NCBI GenBank assembly: GCA_964495075.1 | Contig: CAZBUJ010000016.1 | Span: 14,004 to 78,003 of the forward strand | Origin: JAFGJQ01 sp964495075 | GTDB lineage: Bacteria; Planctomycetota; Phycisphaerae; UBA1845 | Length of the DNA: 64,000 nt | Reading direction: 5' to 3' | Shown: piece by piece, positions 38,747 to 48,254 of the stretch | Layout of the letters: every line of letters begins with the position of its first letter | How positions within the stretch are numbered: the first letter of the stretch is position 1 | Position numbers and translations under genes: made by a program | The notes under the pieces: generated by a model | What the model was told of the DNA's origin: nothing | Database searches by the model: none | The model's input: only the letters and a program-made list of their open reading frames with translations

Positions 38747-39860
38747 GGCCGGTAATATCCGGGTCCCTGTCCACCGAATCCTCGCGGGTCGGAACCGGTG
38801 TCTTGTGGTCCGGAATGAGCACGATCTTGCACGCCCGGCCCGTCGACATCAGCTCCATCGCGTCGTCGATCTCCTCGAACTTCGCCATCTTCGTGATCAG
38901 CGGCGTGACGTCGACCACCTTGTTGGCCAGCAGCCACTGGGTCTTGTACCACGTCTCGAAGATCTTGCGGCCGTTAACCGCCAGGACCGTGAGGTTTTTG
39001 AAGATCATGTTCTCCGCGATGTCGAGTTCGACCTTCCTCGACGGAATGCCGAACAGGATGACCGTGCCGCCGTTGCGAACGGCTTGGAACGCGGCGGTGA
39101 TCGCGGCCGGCGCCCCGCTCATCTCGATGATGATGTCGATGCCCGTCCCGCGGTTGGCTTCCACCAGAGCCCGCACGACGTCGCCCCCCTCCAGGCGGGT
39201 CGGGTTGAACACCGCGTCCGCCCGCATCCGGCGGGCGAGTTCGAGCCGCTGATCGTTCACGTCCGTCGCGTACACCACCGACGCCCCCGACGCCTTGGCG
39301 ATCCCGACGCTGAAGCAGCCGATGGGCCCGCAGCCGAACACCGCCACCGACTGGCCGGCCAGATCCTTGCTCAGCGTCGCGAACACCGCGTTGCCGAACG
39401 GCTCCTGGATCGAGGCGATGTGGGGCGGCAGTTTGGCGCGGTCATTCATCCAGATCACCTGCTCGGGCACGGCGATGAAATGGGCGAACGCCCCCTCGCG
39501 GTCCACGCCGAGGATCCGCGTGTTGGGACAGAGGTGCCGCTGGCCCGTCCGGCACTGGTAGCACATGCCGCACGTCACGTGCGACTCGGCCGACACGTAG
39601 TCGCCGACCCGGGCGTGCTCCACCTTGGAACCGACCTCGACCACCGTGCCCGCGAATTCGTGCCCGATGGTCAGCGGCGGCTTAATGCGATTCTGCGACC
39701 ATTCATCCCACGACCAGATGTGGACGTCGGTGCCGCAGATACTGGCGGCCTCCACTTGAATCAGCACCTCGTCCGGCTCGACCGACGGGACGGGAATCTC
39801 CTCCAGGACCAGTCCCTTCTCGCCACGGACCTTCCGAATGGCGGGCATCACTGTGGGCAT
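38730..39860 (-). CDS. tdh: L-threonine 3-dehydrogenase
   Basis: A 376-residue zinc-dependent medium-chain dehydrogenase. Catalytic zinc ligands are in ASICGTDVHIWSWDEW and PPLTIGHEFAGTVVEVG; the structural zinc lobe is CGMCYQCRTGQRHLC. The NAD-binding fold carries VAVFGCGPIGCFSVGIAKASG. The enzyme oxidises threonine to 2-amino-3-ketobutyrate, which Kbl, encoded convergently, cleaves to glycine and acetyl-CoA. GAGGAG lies 7 bases before the ATG at 39860. The length is slightly above the usual 341 because of a C-terminal extension (TPVPTREDSVDRDPDITGRI) that ends in a repeated hairpin sequence. Confidence 0.94.
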   Translation of the reverse strand: MPTVMPAIRKVRGEKGLVLEEIPVPSVEPDEVLIQVEAASICGTDVHIWSWDEWSQNRIKPPLTIGHEFAGTVVEVGSKVEHARVGDYVSAESHVTCGMCYQCRTGQRHLCPNTRILGVDREGAFAHFIAVPEQVIWMNDRAKLPPHIASIQEPFGNAVFATLSKDLAGQSVAVFGCGPIGCFSVGIAKASGASVVYATDVNDQRLELARRMRADAVFNPTRLEGGDVVRALVEANRGTGIDIIIEMSGAPAAITAAFQAVRNGGTVILFGIPSRKVELDIAENMIFKNLTVLAVNGRKIFETWYKTQWLLANKVVDVTPLITKMAKFEEIDDAMELMSTGRACKIVLIPDHKTPVPTREDSVDRDPDITGRIKHP

Positions 39861-39906
39861 GGCGGCTCCTCGCTTCGGTCACACACCGCGGTATTCGCAA
39901 CCGACC

Positions 39907-40746
39907 TCACGGCCGGGCGGCGGGCGGTGTGGTTGCCGGCTCATCCAGCGGCTCCTCGATCACCTTGTACGGTCGCGTCTCGGGCGGCAAGGCAAACACG
40001 TCGTCCGAAACACTCGCATTGATACTTTTCTTCGTCAGATCCGGGAAGGACGCCCGGATCACCTTGGCCGTCTCGCCATCCGGGTCCGCCTCGTGGGCGA
40101 CGATCTTGACCGGCAGATGCAGCGACCGCGACACGAAGAACTCCAGCTGGCTGTACTGCTCCTGAAGCCGGCTGCCCGGCCGCGGCCGGCACACCAGGTG
40201 GTCCGTCTCGGCGGGATCGTCCGGCTTGGCGGCCACCCGCTCCACGAAAAAGTGCTCCAGGATCTCGTCCTTGTGCTGCCCGAACGGGATCGGGAACGGG
40301 GACTTCTCCAGGCTGAACAGGTCGATCGTCTGGCCGGCCCGCACGATCTCGCGGCGGATGGTCGTCCTGCTCACCTCTTTCGCCTCGGAGAGCCAGCCGT
40401 CCCGGAACAGGTACCACTCCTTACGCCGCAACACAATGCCGCCTTCGTGCATCTTGTCGAAGCAGATGAAGAAGATGGGGTTCGGCTTCGCACACTTGTA
40501 GGCGATCTGACCGAACTTGGTGAACTCGGACAGGCCGATCAGATCCTCGACCTTGTACTCCACCCGGCAGCGCAGGTCCTGCACGGCATCGCCCATGGAC
40601 TCCATCTGCTCCAGGATCGTGTCGATGCGTCGGCGGTCGGGGCCGACGGCCGCCGGGGGCGACGTCGGCGTGGAGGTCGGCTGAGTCGCGGGCGGCGTCG
40701 CCTCCACGAATCCAACAAACGCGGCAACGGCAAGCACGTGCAGCAT
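39907..40746 (-). CDS. Secreted LolA-like (DUF1571-like) protein
   Basis: A 279-residue protein with an N-terminal signal peptide (MLHVLAVAAFVGFVEA), then a Thr/Pro-rich spacer (PPATQPTSTPTSPPAA). The body is a single predicted beta-sheet carrier-type domain: VQDLRCRVEYKVEDLIGLSE, QIAYKCAKPNPIFFICFD, WYLFRDGWLSEAKEVSRT and a C-terminal LEFFVSRSLHLPVKIVAHEA. The pattern (substrate measured as force of a stained or loaded sheet) is like LolA or DUF1571 proteins of planctomycetes, whose role is unknown. It is transcribed toward tdh and may follow it loosely; the gap to tdh is 46 bases with tdh downstream on the opposite reading order, so an operon is unclear. Two Cys are conserved-looking but unassigned. 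Confidence 0.65.
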   Translation of the reverse strand: MLHVLAVAAFVGFVEATPPATQPTSTPTSPPAAVGPDRRRIDTILEQMESMGDAVQDLRCRVEYKVEDLIGLSEFTKFGQIAYKCAKPNPIFFICFDKMHEGGIVLRRKEWYLFRDGWLSEAKEVSRTTIRREIVRAGQTIDLFSLEKSPFPIPFGQHKDEILEHFFVERVAAKPDDPAETDHLVCRPRPGSRLQEQYSQLEFFVSRSLHLPVKIVAHEADPDGETAKVIRASFPDLTKKSINASVSDDVFALPPETRPYKVIEEPLDEPATTPPAARP

Positions 40747-40971
40747 GAATCGTCTCCGGAAACCCAGTCCGCGGTTTGACGCGCCGTCATGCTAGAAGTT
40801 TTTGGACGAGCGGGCAAGGCGACCCGCGACCCCGAACAGTCGTTCCGCTCCCTCCAGGCCGGCACAGGCACGCGACGGCGACGGTCACATCCCCGGCCCC
40901 GACCGGGCGTGCAAACGCCCCCTGCTCATCTGGACGAACGTGCTCGGCGAAAAGTCGGGCCGCACAACGTG

Positions 40972-41739
40972 CTATTTCGGAGCGGGCGTGGGCCCGGGTT
41001 TCGACGGCGTTGCCGCGGAGGCGGACCCCCGCCCGTGACGGCGGCGGATCATCGCGTGCACCACCTTCAGACCGGCCAGAACGACGAGCACGCCCTGGAT
41101 CACCGCGATGTCCAGCGTGGAGAGGTTCAGCCCGACCGACGACAGGGCGAATAGACCGTAACGGAGAACCCGCCCCACGAAGTAGGCGCCCGCGAACCGG
41201 ACCCGCGAATAACGGGCGACGATGGCGAGGATCCGAACGACGTCAACCGGAATGGGAATGAAGCTGAACGCGGTGATGGTCCAGAAGGGCGAAACCGCAA
41301 ACCACGCCGCCGCTGTATGGTACAGACGCGTCTCGCGGACCCGCCGCACCGCCCGGTAGCGAAGCATGAAGGTGAGAATGTGGTACTCGTTGAGGTTCGC
41401 GACGGCGGTGGCGGCCGCGCAGCTCACCGCCACCAGCGCCATCCGCGGGGCCACCGAGTCCACCAAGGCGACGTCGTTGCTCGCCAGCAGCAGCACGATC
41501 CAGGCCGTCGGCAGCGGAAAAAACAGGCAGCACAGCGACAGGTAGAACATCCCCACCGCAAGCAACCACAAGCCCATCCCGTCCGCGTGCCCGGCCTCCA
41601 GCCGACCGAACGCCCACACACCGACCGCGGCCAACACCGCCAGCCAACTCAGGAACACGACGAACCAACGTCGCAGGTTGGCTTCGTCGGCGCTTCGGAC
41701 GTCGCCCGGCCCCTGCATCCATGCCAACCATCGCGCCAT
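40972..41739 (-). CDS. VTT/DedA-like membrane protein
   Basis: A 255-residue inner-membrane protein. The ATG at 41739 lies 11 bases after the ABC ATPase stop, with GAGTGCGAGCGG before it. About six hydrophobic segments are visible (WFVVFLSWLAVLAAVGVWAFG; LLAVGMFYLSLCCLFFPLP; RMALVAVSCAAATAVANLNE). The segment SPFWTITAFSFIPIPVDVVR, followed by FAGAYFVGRVLRYGLFAL, matches the proline-containing re-entrant region of VTT/DedA (SNARE-associated) proteins, which act as lipid scramblases or envelope transporters. The C-terminal tail is Arg/Ser/Pro-rich and cytoplasmic. It is the last gene of an operon with the ABC permease and ATPase, so it may help the same export process. The substrate is unknown. 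Confidence 0.72.
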   Translation of the reverse strand: MARWLAWMQGPGDVRSADEANLRRWFVVFLSWLAVLAAVGVWAFGRLEAGHADGMGLWLLAVGMFYLSLCCLFFPLPTAWIVLLLASNDVALVDSVAPRMALVAVSCAAATAVANLNEYHILTFMLRYRAVRRVRETRLYHTAAAWFAVSPFWTITAFSFIPIPVDVVRILAIVARYSRVRFAGAYFVGRVLRYGLFALSSVGLNLSTLDIAVIQGVLVVLAGLKVVHAMIRRRHGRGSASAATPSKPGPTPAPK

Positions 41740-41750
41740 TCCGCTCGCAC

Positions 41751-42428
41751 TCAACGGCAAGGCTCCAGCCGTCCGTCCTTCATGTGCACCGTCCGGTCCG
41801 CACTGGCCGCACAGCTCGCGTCGTGCGTGATCATGACCACCGTCAAGCCGTAGGAAACGTGGAACTGCCGCAACAACTCGATGACGCGGTGGGCATTCGC
41901 CGAGTCGAGATTCCCGGTCGGCTCGTCCGCCAGCAGAATCGCCGGACGGCAGGCCGCCGCCCGGGCGATCGCCACCCGCTGCTGCTCGCCGATCGAGAGG
42001 TGGCCCGGCTTGCGATGCCCGCAGTCCGCCAACCCCACCTGCTCCAGCAACCGGTTGGCCTGCCCGTCCACCGAACCCCCCCGCAATCGCAGGGCCAGGG
42101 CGACGTTGTCCCGGGCCGAAATCGTGCGCAGCAGGTTGAAGCGCTGGAACACAAAGCCGATTTTGCGCCGACGGACGCACGTCCGACCCCGTTCCGACAG
42201 CGGCAGGCAATCGGTGCCGTCGATGGTGAGCACGTCGGCCGACGTGGCCGGCGTCATCAAACCGACGACGTGCAACAACGTGGTCTTCCCGCAGCCGGAC
42301 GGGCCCATGATGGCCAGAAACTCGCCGCGCCGAACGGACAGATCGATCCCGCGCAACACGTGGGCCACCCGGTCACCGTCCCGGTAGTCCTTGATGATAC
42401 CGCGCGCCGTCAGTATATCGTCCGCCAT
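41751..42428 (-). CDS. ABC transporter ATP-binding protein (LolD/MacB type)
   Basis: A 225-residue nucleotide-binding subunit of normal size. Walker A is MGPSGCGKTTLLHVVG, the Q-loop is FVFQRFNLLRTISARDNVAL, the signature is HLSIGEQQRVAIARA (LSIGE replacing the usual LSGGE), Walker B is ILLADEPTGNLDS and the switch His is in VVMITHDASCA. This subfamily works with FtsX-like permeases that extract lipoproteins or export peptides by mechanotransmission rather than by classical transport. It lies 62 bases after the permease gene and 11 bases before the VTT-like gene on the same strand. The substituted signature residue (Ile for Gly) is unusual, but the motif otherwise is intact. Confidence 0.93.
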   Translation of the reverse strand: MADDILTARGIIKDYRDGDRVAHVLRGIDLSVRRGEFLAIMGPSGCGKTTLLHVVGLMTPATSADVLTIDGTDCLPLSERGRTCVRRRKIGFVFQRFNLLRTISARDNVALALRLRGGSVDGQANRLLEQVGLADCGHRKPGHLSIGEQQRVAIARAAACRPAILLADEPTGNLDSANAHRVIELLRQFHVSYGLTVVMITHDASCAASADRTVHMKDGRLEPCR

Positions 42429-42490
42429 GGCCCAACTACCTGCACCGCGGCCGGCGTGCGGATCGCACACGCCACGACGCGGCTCGCTCG

Positions 42491-43762
42491 CTATTCGTAC
42501 GACAACGCCGTGGCCGGATCGAGTCGGGCCGCCCGGTAGCCGGGGTACAACGCACTCAGCGCGCCACCCACCAGGCCGACCACCAACGCCAGGACCAGCC
42601 ACCGCGTTTCGATGTCCACCGTCTGCAACGGCATCGCCTCCTCGATCACGGCCCGAGCGCCGTACGCCAGCAGAATGCCCATGAGCGTCCCCGCCGCGCA
42701 CACGAGCATCGATTCACACAGCACGACACCCATCACGTACCGCTTCGTCGCCCCCAGCGATTTCAAGATGCCGATCTCCCGCGTCCGCTCGAGGATCAGG
42801 GTGTACATCGTCAGCATGATGAAGAGAAAGCACACCGCCAGGGCCACCCCGCTGGCCAGGTTGATGTACGTGTAGACCTGGGCAAAGCTCTCCCGCAACA
42901 GCGAGCCGTACTGCGTCTTCAACTCGACATTGGCGTTCAGCGTCCGCGCGAGCATGTCGGCCACGCGTTCCGCTTGGGGCGGGTCGCGGAGCTTGACGAA
43001 GAACATGCTCGACCACGGCACACCGCCGTTGAGAATATGGCGCACCGTTTGAATCGGGGCGAAGACCCGGCCGGCCACCCCTGCTTCCACGATCCCGACG
43101 ATCCGGAACCGGTGCCCGAAAATGTCCGACTCGTCCCCCACCTCGTACCCGCCCACACGCGCCAACCGGCTGTCGATGACCAGCTCGCACCCTTCCGCCA
43201 GATCGGCCGCCGCCACCTGCTCCGGGTCGTACCGTCGCGCATCGCCGCGCAGCGCGGCGAGTTTCTCCTTGAAGGCGGCGCCGCCGGGGAATAGCTGCCC
43301 CGCCACCATCTTGCGACTACCGAGAAACTGGCGCATGTCCTCCGGGTCGATCCCGAACAAGCGCTGCTGCTGCCCGCCCAAACGAATGGTGTCCAGAAAG
43401 ACCGGGATCGCCTTCGCCACGACCGGTTGCCCGTCCAGGGCCGACGATTCGATCAACTCAACATACGTGTTGGGAAAGATGGCGCCGCCTTGAAAGATGA
43501 CGTTGGCGTGCTTGGGAAGAACGATCAACTCCGCGTCGACGCTCTCCATCCGCTGCGCCACTTCGTTGAGCGTGCCATGGGACAGGCTCAACTGCACGAC
43601 CATCATCCCCACGCCGATGCCAACCGCGGTGGCGCACAATGCCGTCCGCAGTTTGTGGTGCAGTAAATTCGCAACGGGCAAGAGCAACAAATGGGAAACC
43701 CTCAACGATTCGCCCTGCGGCGATCCCCACGCCACACCCGGCCCGAACGTCGGCAACAACAC
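42491..43762 (-). CDS. FtsX/MacB-like ABC transporter permease
   Basis: A 423-residue membrane protein of the lipoprotein-release/MacB class. One transmembrane helix near the N-terminus (LCATAVGIGVGMMVVQLSLS) is followed by a large periplasmic domain (about residues 65-275: VDAELIVLPKHANVIFQGGA, FRIVGIVEAGVAGRVFAPIQ), then three helices (VALAVCFLFIMLTMYTLILE; MLVCAAGTLMGILLAYGARA; LVLALVVGLVGGALSALYPG). The motif RTREIGILKSLGATKRYV is the coupling helix that contacts the ATPase. The start is uncertain: the GTG at 43762 gives the longest form, and a TTG near 43705 would begin closer to the usual N-terminus. It heads an operon with the ATPase and VTT-like genes, preceded by a terminator and candidate RNA at 43876-44069. 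Confidence 0.85.
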   Translation of the reverse strand: MLLPTFGPGVAWGSPQGESLRVSHLLLLPVANLLHHKLRTALCATAVGIGVGMMVVQLSLSHGTLNEVAQRMESVDAELIVLPKHANVIFQGGAIFPNTYVELIESSALDGQPVVAKAIPVFLDTIRLGGQQQRLFGIDPEDMRQFLGSRKMVAGQLFPGGAAFKEKLAALRGDARRYDPEQVAAADLAEGCELVIDSRLARVGGYEVGDESDIFGHRFRIVGIVEAGVAGRVFAPIQTVRHILNGGVPWSSMFFVKLRDPPQAERVADMLARTLNANVELKTQYGSLLRESFAQVYTYINLASGVALAVCFLFIMLTMYTLILERTREIGILKSLGATKRYVMGVVLCESMLVCAAGTLMGILLAYGARAVIEEAMPLQTVDIETRWLVLALVVGLVGGALSALYPGYRAARLDPATALSYE

Positions 43763-43875
43763 GCCACCACCGACCGCGCCAACCGCCGGCGCAAGTGTAG
43801 CCCCGCCGCCGCGCCCATCAACCCGTCACCGCCCGGGTGCTTCGGAGGCAGGCGACCCGCCGGGGATCGGAAGTC

Positions 43876-43914
43876 CATAAAGAAAGCACCAAATGCCTCG
43901 CGGGCATCTGGTGC
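43876..43914 (-). terminator. Rho-independent terminator upstream of the ABC operon
   Basis: On the minus strand GCACCAGATGCC - CGCGA - GGCATTTGGTGC forms a 12-bp stem with one mismatch and is followed by TTTCTTTATGG. It lies about 115 bases before the permease start, downstream of a candidate promoter, so it either ends a small RNA or acts as an attenuator for the operon. Confidence 0.75.
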
Positions 43915-44069
43915 CTTCCGGAGGGGAAAGAAGCTTCCTCAGCCTCGTGACTGTCTCGTCGGCAGGGAGGGCAACCGATCTGAACTCATGCCCTCCAGGT
44001 GGACCCGCTTGGAGCGGTCACCGTCCGACCCAACCCCGCGCCAGAATCAAGCCGGACCGTACTCCTAAC
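43876..44069 (-). ncRNA. Candidate structured small RNA or 5' leader attenuator
   Basis: The minus-strand DNA between the promoter at 44076-44104 and the terminator at 43876-43914 can fold into successive stems: GTCCGGCTT paired with GGGTCGGAC (with G-U pairs), GACCGCT / AGCGGGTC, GGAGGGCA / TGCCCTCC, and the terminator stem. The predicted transcript is about 190 bases. No protein frame of interest lies here, and the region does not match 6S, SRP, RNase P or tmRNA landmarks that I know. It is either a free-standing sRNA or a regulatory leader of the FtsX-type ABC operon that starts about 115 bases downstream of the terminator. Confidence 0.5.
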
Positions 44070-44075
44070 ACAATC

Positions 44076-44104
44076 ATTATCGGACAATCCGACATGCGCG
44101 GCAA
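44076..44104 (-). promoter_or_regulatory. sigma70-type promoter before the candidate RNA and ABC operon
   Basis: On the minus strand TTGCCG (44104-44099), a 17-base spacer and GATAAT (44081-44076). The start site would be near 44069. It lies between the glycogen synthase stop and the structured region. Confidence 0.58.
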
Positions 44105-44198
44105 TAGGGAATTTCCCGTACATCGCAACTTTAGGATGGCAAAATAGGATTTAAGGTTGACCGAATTGACACCTCACAAGCTGCGCAGCTTACCAAGT

Positions 44199-46001
44199 TT
44201 AATGTGGCCCGTACGCGCGCTCCAGGGCCATCTCGTGGGCCTGGTTGTAGGACGCGTAGAGGTTTGCCCAATCGAAGAGTTGGGACAGTCGTTCGGTGCG
44301 GTTTCGCAGCGCGATGCGCTCGCGACGGGTGAGCCGGGTGAAGCGGTGCAGGATGTCCGTCAATTGCCCGATGGACGCGTCCGTGGACGTGTCCCTGCGG
44401 TCGACGATGAAGATGCCTCGGTCCTCATGGTCGGGCACACGGGACTGAACGAAGGCCCCGCATCCGGAGAGGTTCGAACAGACGGACGGGATGCCCATCA
44501 CCGTACACTCCGCAGGGGTGTAGCCCCACGGTTCGTAGTAGGACGGGAACACGCCGAGATGACAGCCGCGGACGAACTCTTCGTAGTCCATACCGAAGAG
44601 TGGGTTCGTGGAAACGATGAACTCCGGATGATAGACGACTTTCACGCGGTCCTGCGGCGTGTTGAACAATCCGCGATGGCGCAGGTGATTCAGAATCGGG
44701 TCGTTCGCATCGTCGACCATATCATGGGTGACGATGGCCGGCGGCGAAGACTGACGGCGTGAGAAAATCATGCGCTTGAGGCGAACGATGTCCGCGTCGG
44801 CCAGCAGGTGGTCGGGGTCGGGCAACCGCCCGCCGGCCACCGGTCGGAAGATGCGCTCCCCCACCGTATTCGTGATCTGATTGCAGGTGTTCCTCAGTTC
44901 TTCGAGCATGAACCGGTTCTTGAGCACGTTGACGTTGATGCTCCGGGTGGCCGCGGGGGCGATGATGAACGCAACGACGGTCACGTCGCTGCCTTCATGC
45001 CGGAGCAGCCCGTTGAGTCGAGCCAGGGCCTCGATGAAAAGGTCGATCCCCTTGTTGCGGTACTCGTACCGGCCGGCGATGAAGGTGTAGAGCGTCCGGT
45101 CGAGCTCAAACGAGTACGATCCGAAGAAGTGTCCGCGGACGAACTCGTGGATGCGTTCCTTATAGCTGGCGTGCAACGTCTGGAACTCGTGCAGCGCCTC
45201 GAACCGTTCGACGTTGAGTCCGTTCGGCAACACCACGTCGGGGCGGCGGCCCAGCAAGTGTTCCGCCTCCCGCCCCGTCACTTCGGACACGGTGGTGAAA
45301 ACATGCGCCGAATGGGCGGCCGCACGTTCGATGGTGTAGCGCGGGAGAATGTTCAAGCGGGCGGCTTCCGCATCCGGATTCAACGTGTGCAATCGCCCGT
45401 AGAAATCCCCCTCGCATGCGCAGATGTACCGGCCCAGCAGCGTGGCGTGCGTGGTGAATGCCAGCGCGATCGGCAGGTTGTGGTGCCGTATGAGCGGCAT
45501 GGCCAACGACGCCATCCACTCGTGGAACTGGGCGATCGTCCGGTACCGGTCGCCGTGACATCGGCAGAGCTCCTGGAAAAACCGGCAGATCATGGCCCCA
45601 AACACCACGGCGTCATCCGTTTCCGGATCCCCGGCCCGCGTAGCGATGCCGCATGCATCCCAGAACCAGCGTTTCCAGTTCTCCACGTTGTGGTACCCGG
45701 ACCCGACATCGAGCAGCACGACCCGCGGGTTGCCGGTGACCAGCCATCGCCCGAAGTGCGCGCGCAATCCTTCGTGGCGCAGGCTGGCCAGCACCGGCTT
45801 GAGCAGCTCCCCCGGCTCGATCGGCTCGAACTCCACGTTGGCCGTCTCGGGCACGTAGGGGCCGAGCATGCAGAACCGATCGCCCCACCCCGCCACGGCG
45901 CTGGGGGCCTTGGATCGCAGCACGGTGTAGATCCCGCCGATCTTGCGGCACGTCTCCCAGGAGACTTCGAATAGCAACGGTCCGCCGACGGGGATGTTCA
46001 T
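44199..46001 (-). CDS. Eukaryotic-type (GT3) glycogen synthase
   Basis: A 600-residue enzyme matching family GT3, the glycogen synthase of animals and fungi, rather than bacterial GlgA (GT5). Diagnostic stretches are FEVSWETCRKIGGIYTVLRS at the N-terminus, AQFHEWMASLAMPLIRHHNL, AFTTHATLLGRYICACEGDF, VLPNGLNVERFEALHEFQ, YTFIAGRYEYRNKGIDLFIE and the C-terminal FPSYYEPWGYTPAECTVMGI. GT3 enzymes lengthen glycogen chains from UDP-glucose. Phosphorylation tails of the animal enzymes are absent, as in other bacterial GT3 proteins. A glycogen debranching enzyme is encoded at 59416-61470. The gene is monocistronic here, ending just before the candidate RNA promoter. Confidence 0.93.
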   Translation of the reverse strand: MNIPVGGPLLFEVSWETCRKIGGIYTVLRSKAPSAVAGWGDRFCMLGPYVPETANVEFEPIEPGELLKPVLASLRHEGLRAHFGRWLVTGNPRVVLLDVGSGYHNVENWKRWFWDACGIATRAGDPETDDAVVFGAMICRFFQELCRCHGDRYRTIAQFHEWMASLAMPLIRHHNLPIALAFTTHATLLGRYICACEGDFYGRLHTLNPDAEAARLNILPRYTIERAAAHSAHVFTTVSEVTGREAEHLLGRRPDVVLPNGLNVERFEALHEFQTLHASYKERIHEFVRGHFFGSYSFELDRTLYTFIAGRYEYRNKGIDLFIEALARLNGLLRHEGSDVTVVAFIIAPAATRSINVNVLKNRFMLEELRNTCNQITNTVGERIFRPVAGGRLPDPDHLLADADIVRLKRMIFSRRQSSPPAIVTHDMVDDANDPILNHLRHRGLFNTPQDRVKVVYHPEFIVSTNPLFGMDYEEFVRGCHLGVFPSYYEPWGYTPAECTVMGIPSVCSNLSGCGAFVQSRVPDHEDRGIFIVDRRDTSTDASIGQLTDILHRFTRLTRRERIALRNRTERLSQLFDWANLYASYNQAHEMALERAYGPH

Positions 46002-46101
46002 GGCGAGACCCTTTTAAAGTGCGGTGGCGGCGGCGTCAAACCCGCGTCGTTCCCGCCCGACGGTGGCTGCGGGGACCGGTTCCCGCCGGCTCCGGCGGCG
46101 G

Positions 46102-46130
46102 TGGACAGCGTGCGGGTCGTTGGGCATACT
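46102..46130 (+). promoter_or_regulatory. Possible promoter of sucD
   Basis: TGGACA (46102-46107), a 17-base spacer and CATACT (46125-46130). The predicted leader is about 106 bases. Confidence 0.42.
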
Positions 46131-46242
46131 ACACGCTGGCCTGAACGGACGCGGCGGCATGGGTCGGCGCAGTCCGCCCGGTCGGCAACGCCGGGCATCA
46201 CTAGCACGCAGCACGAACTCACTTCGGACGGGAGCGCAGCCG

Positions 46243-47130
<888 letters not shown>

Positions 47131-47176
47131 GATCACCAGGCTCGCCGCGACGAGCCGACAAGAGGAGTGCTTGATC

Positions 47177-48202
47177 ATGCTTACGTCATACACCCCGGGC
47201 GGTATGTCCCTCTCCAGGCCCACTACCGAGCGAATGGCCCGGTGGGCGGCGACGGCCGTGTTGCTTGCGGGCCTCCAGTGGGGCTGCCGCAACGAGCCGG
47301 AGCCGATCGACAAATCGAAGGACGCTACGGCCAAGAAGGTTGCCCCCCAGACGGCCCCCAAGGACCAACCTGAGCCGGGCCGGGCGGCGGCCCAGCCGAA
47401 GTCGGCCGAGACCGCCCTGCCACCCGGTCATCCGCCCATGGGCGAAGGGGCGCCGTCACCCAAGACGGCAACGCCGGTCAACGCGGATAACCCATTGCCG
47501 CCGGTCAACGCGGATGAGCCGTTGCCGCCGGGGCACCCGCCCATTGGCGGGCCGCCGACTCCGGCCAAGACGGCCCCACCGATCAACGTGGATGACCCCT
47601 TGCCGCCCGGACACCCGCCGATCGGCGAGATGAGGCCGCCGGACACGGCGCCGCCGGATAAGGGACCGCCGCCGCGCGATGCGCCGCTCGACCCGATCTC
47701 GGTTCCGCCGCCGTCGCTAAGTGAGGAGAAAACGGTACTGGATGGGGTCACGCTTACGGTCCCTGTCGGGTGGAAGCAGATCGAGCCGCACGGCAGCACG
47801 CAGGGGACCTCGTTCGCCCCAAAGGCGATCTTCGACCTCCGCGGCGGGCCGAACGACAGGGCGCCGGTGATGGTACGGGTGACGCATTTTCCCAGCATGC
47901 GGCAGATGCCCAACCTGGTGGATGAGAACCTGAAGCGCTGGTGCCGCATGTACCAGCAACCGGACGGCACGCCGACGGCGGATCGGGCCAAGGTCGAGAC
48001 CATGGAACTCGGCCCGTGCAAAGTCACGGTCGCCGACATCCAGGGCACGTTTCAGAACCGGCCGAATTACGCCATGATCGCGGCGATCATTGAACACGAC
48101 ACCGGTCCGTATTTCTTGAAGGCCGTCGGGCCGGCCGAACGCGTGGCGCAGTGGAGGCCATCCATCATACTGTACCTCAAGAGCGTCAAGCCGAACCCGT
48201 AG
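47177..48202 (+). CDS. Lipoprotein with Pro-rich LPPGHPPIG repeats
   Basis: A 341-residue protein. GAGGAG precedes the ATG at 47177; a second Met at 47234 (MARWAATAVLLAGLQWGC) could also start the signal peptide, whose Cys would carry lipid. After a Lys/Asp-rich stretch, residues about 80-155 form a disordered spacer built on repeats of LPPGHPPMG / LPPGHPPIG separated by PVNADNPLPP and PPINVDDPLPP units. The C-terminal about 170 residues form a single folded domain (VLDGVTLTVPVGWKQIEPHG, APVMVRVTHFPSMRQMPNLV, FLKAVGPAERVAQWRPSIIL) that resembles uncharacterised planctomycete proteins with a beta-rich stress-protein-like fold. The spacer probably crosses the periplasm or wall. No enzyme motif is visible. 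Confidence 0.72.
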   Translation: MLTSYTPGGMSLSRPTTERMARWAATAVLLAGLQWGCRNEPEPIDKSKDATAKKVAPQTAPKDQPEPGRAAAQPKSAETALPPGHPPMGEGAPSPKTATPVNADNPLPPVNADEPLPPGHPPIGGPPTPAKTAPPINVDDPLPPGHPPIGEMRPPDTAPPDKGPPPRDAPLDPISVPPPSLSEEKTVLDGVTLTVPVGWKQIEPHGSTQGTSFAPKAIFDLRGGPNDRAPVMVRVTHFPSMRQMPNLVDENLKRWCRMYQQPDGTPTADRAKVETMELGPCKVTVADIQGTFQNRPNYAMIAAIIEHDTGPYFLKAVGPAERVAQWRPSIILYLKSVKPNP

Positions 48203-48254
48203 CGGGGCGGGCGGCGCGGGCGCATCGTCCGGCCGGTCGGATCGGACGCGGGTT

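Noticed and set aside
41740..42210. N-terminal extension of the VTT-like protein through the ABC ATPase region
   Set aside because: The extended frame overlaps the ATPase gene out of frame and has shadow-like composition; the ATG at 41739, just after the ATPase stop, begins the real protein.
43950..44020. tRNA-like stem GGAGGGCA / TGCCCTCC with a TTCAGATC loop
   Set aside because: The stem closes a 15-base loop only; no D-, anticodon- or complete T-arm fits, so it is treated as part of the candidate structured RNA.
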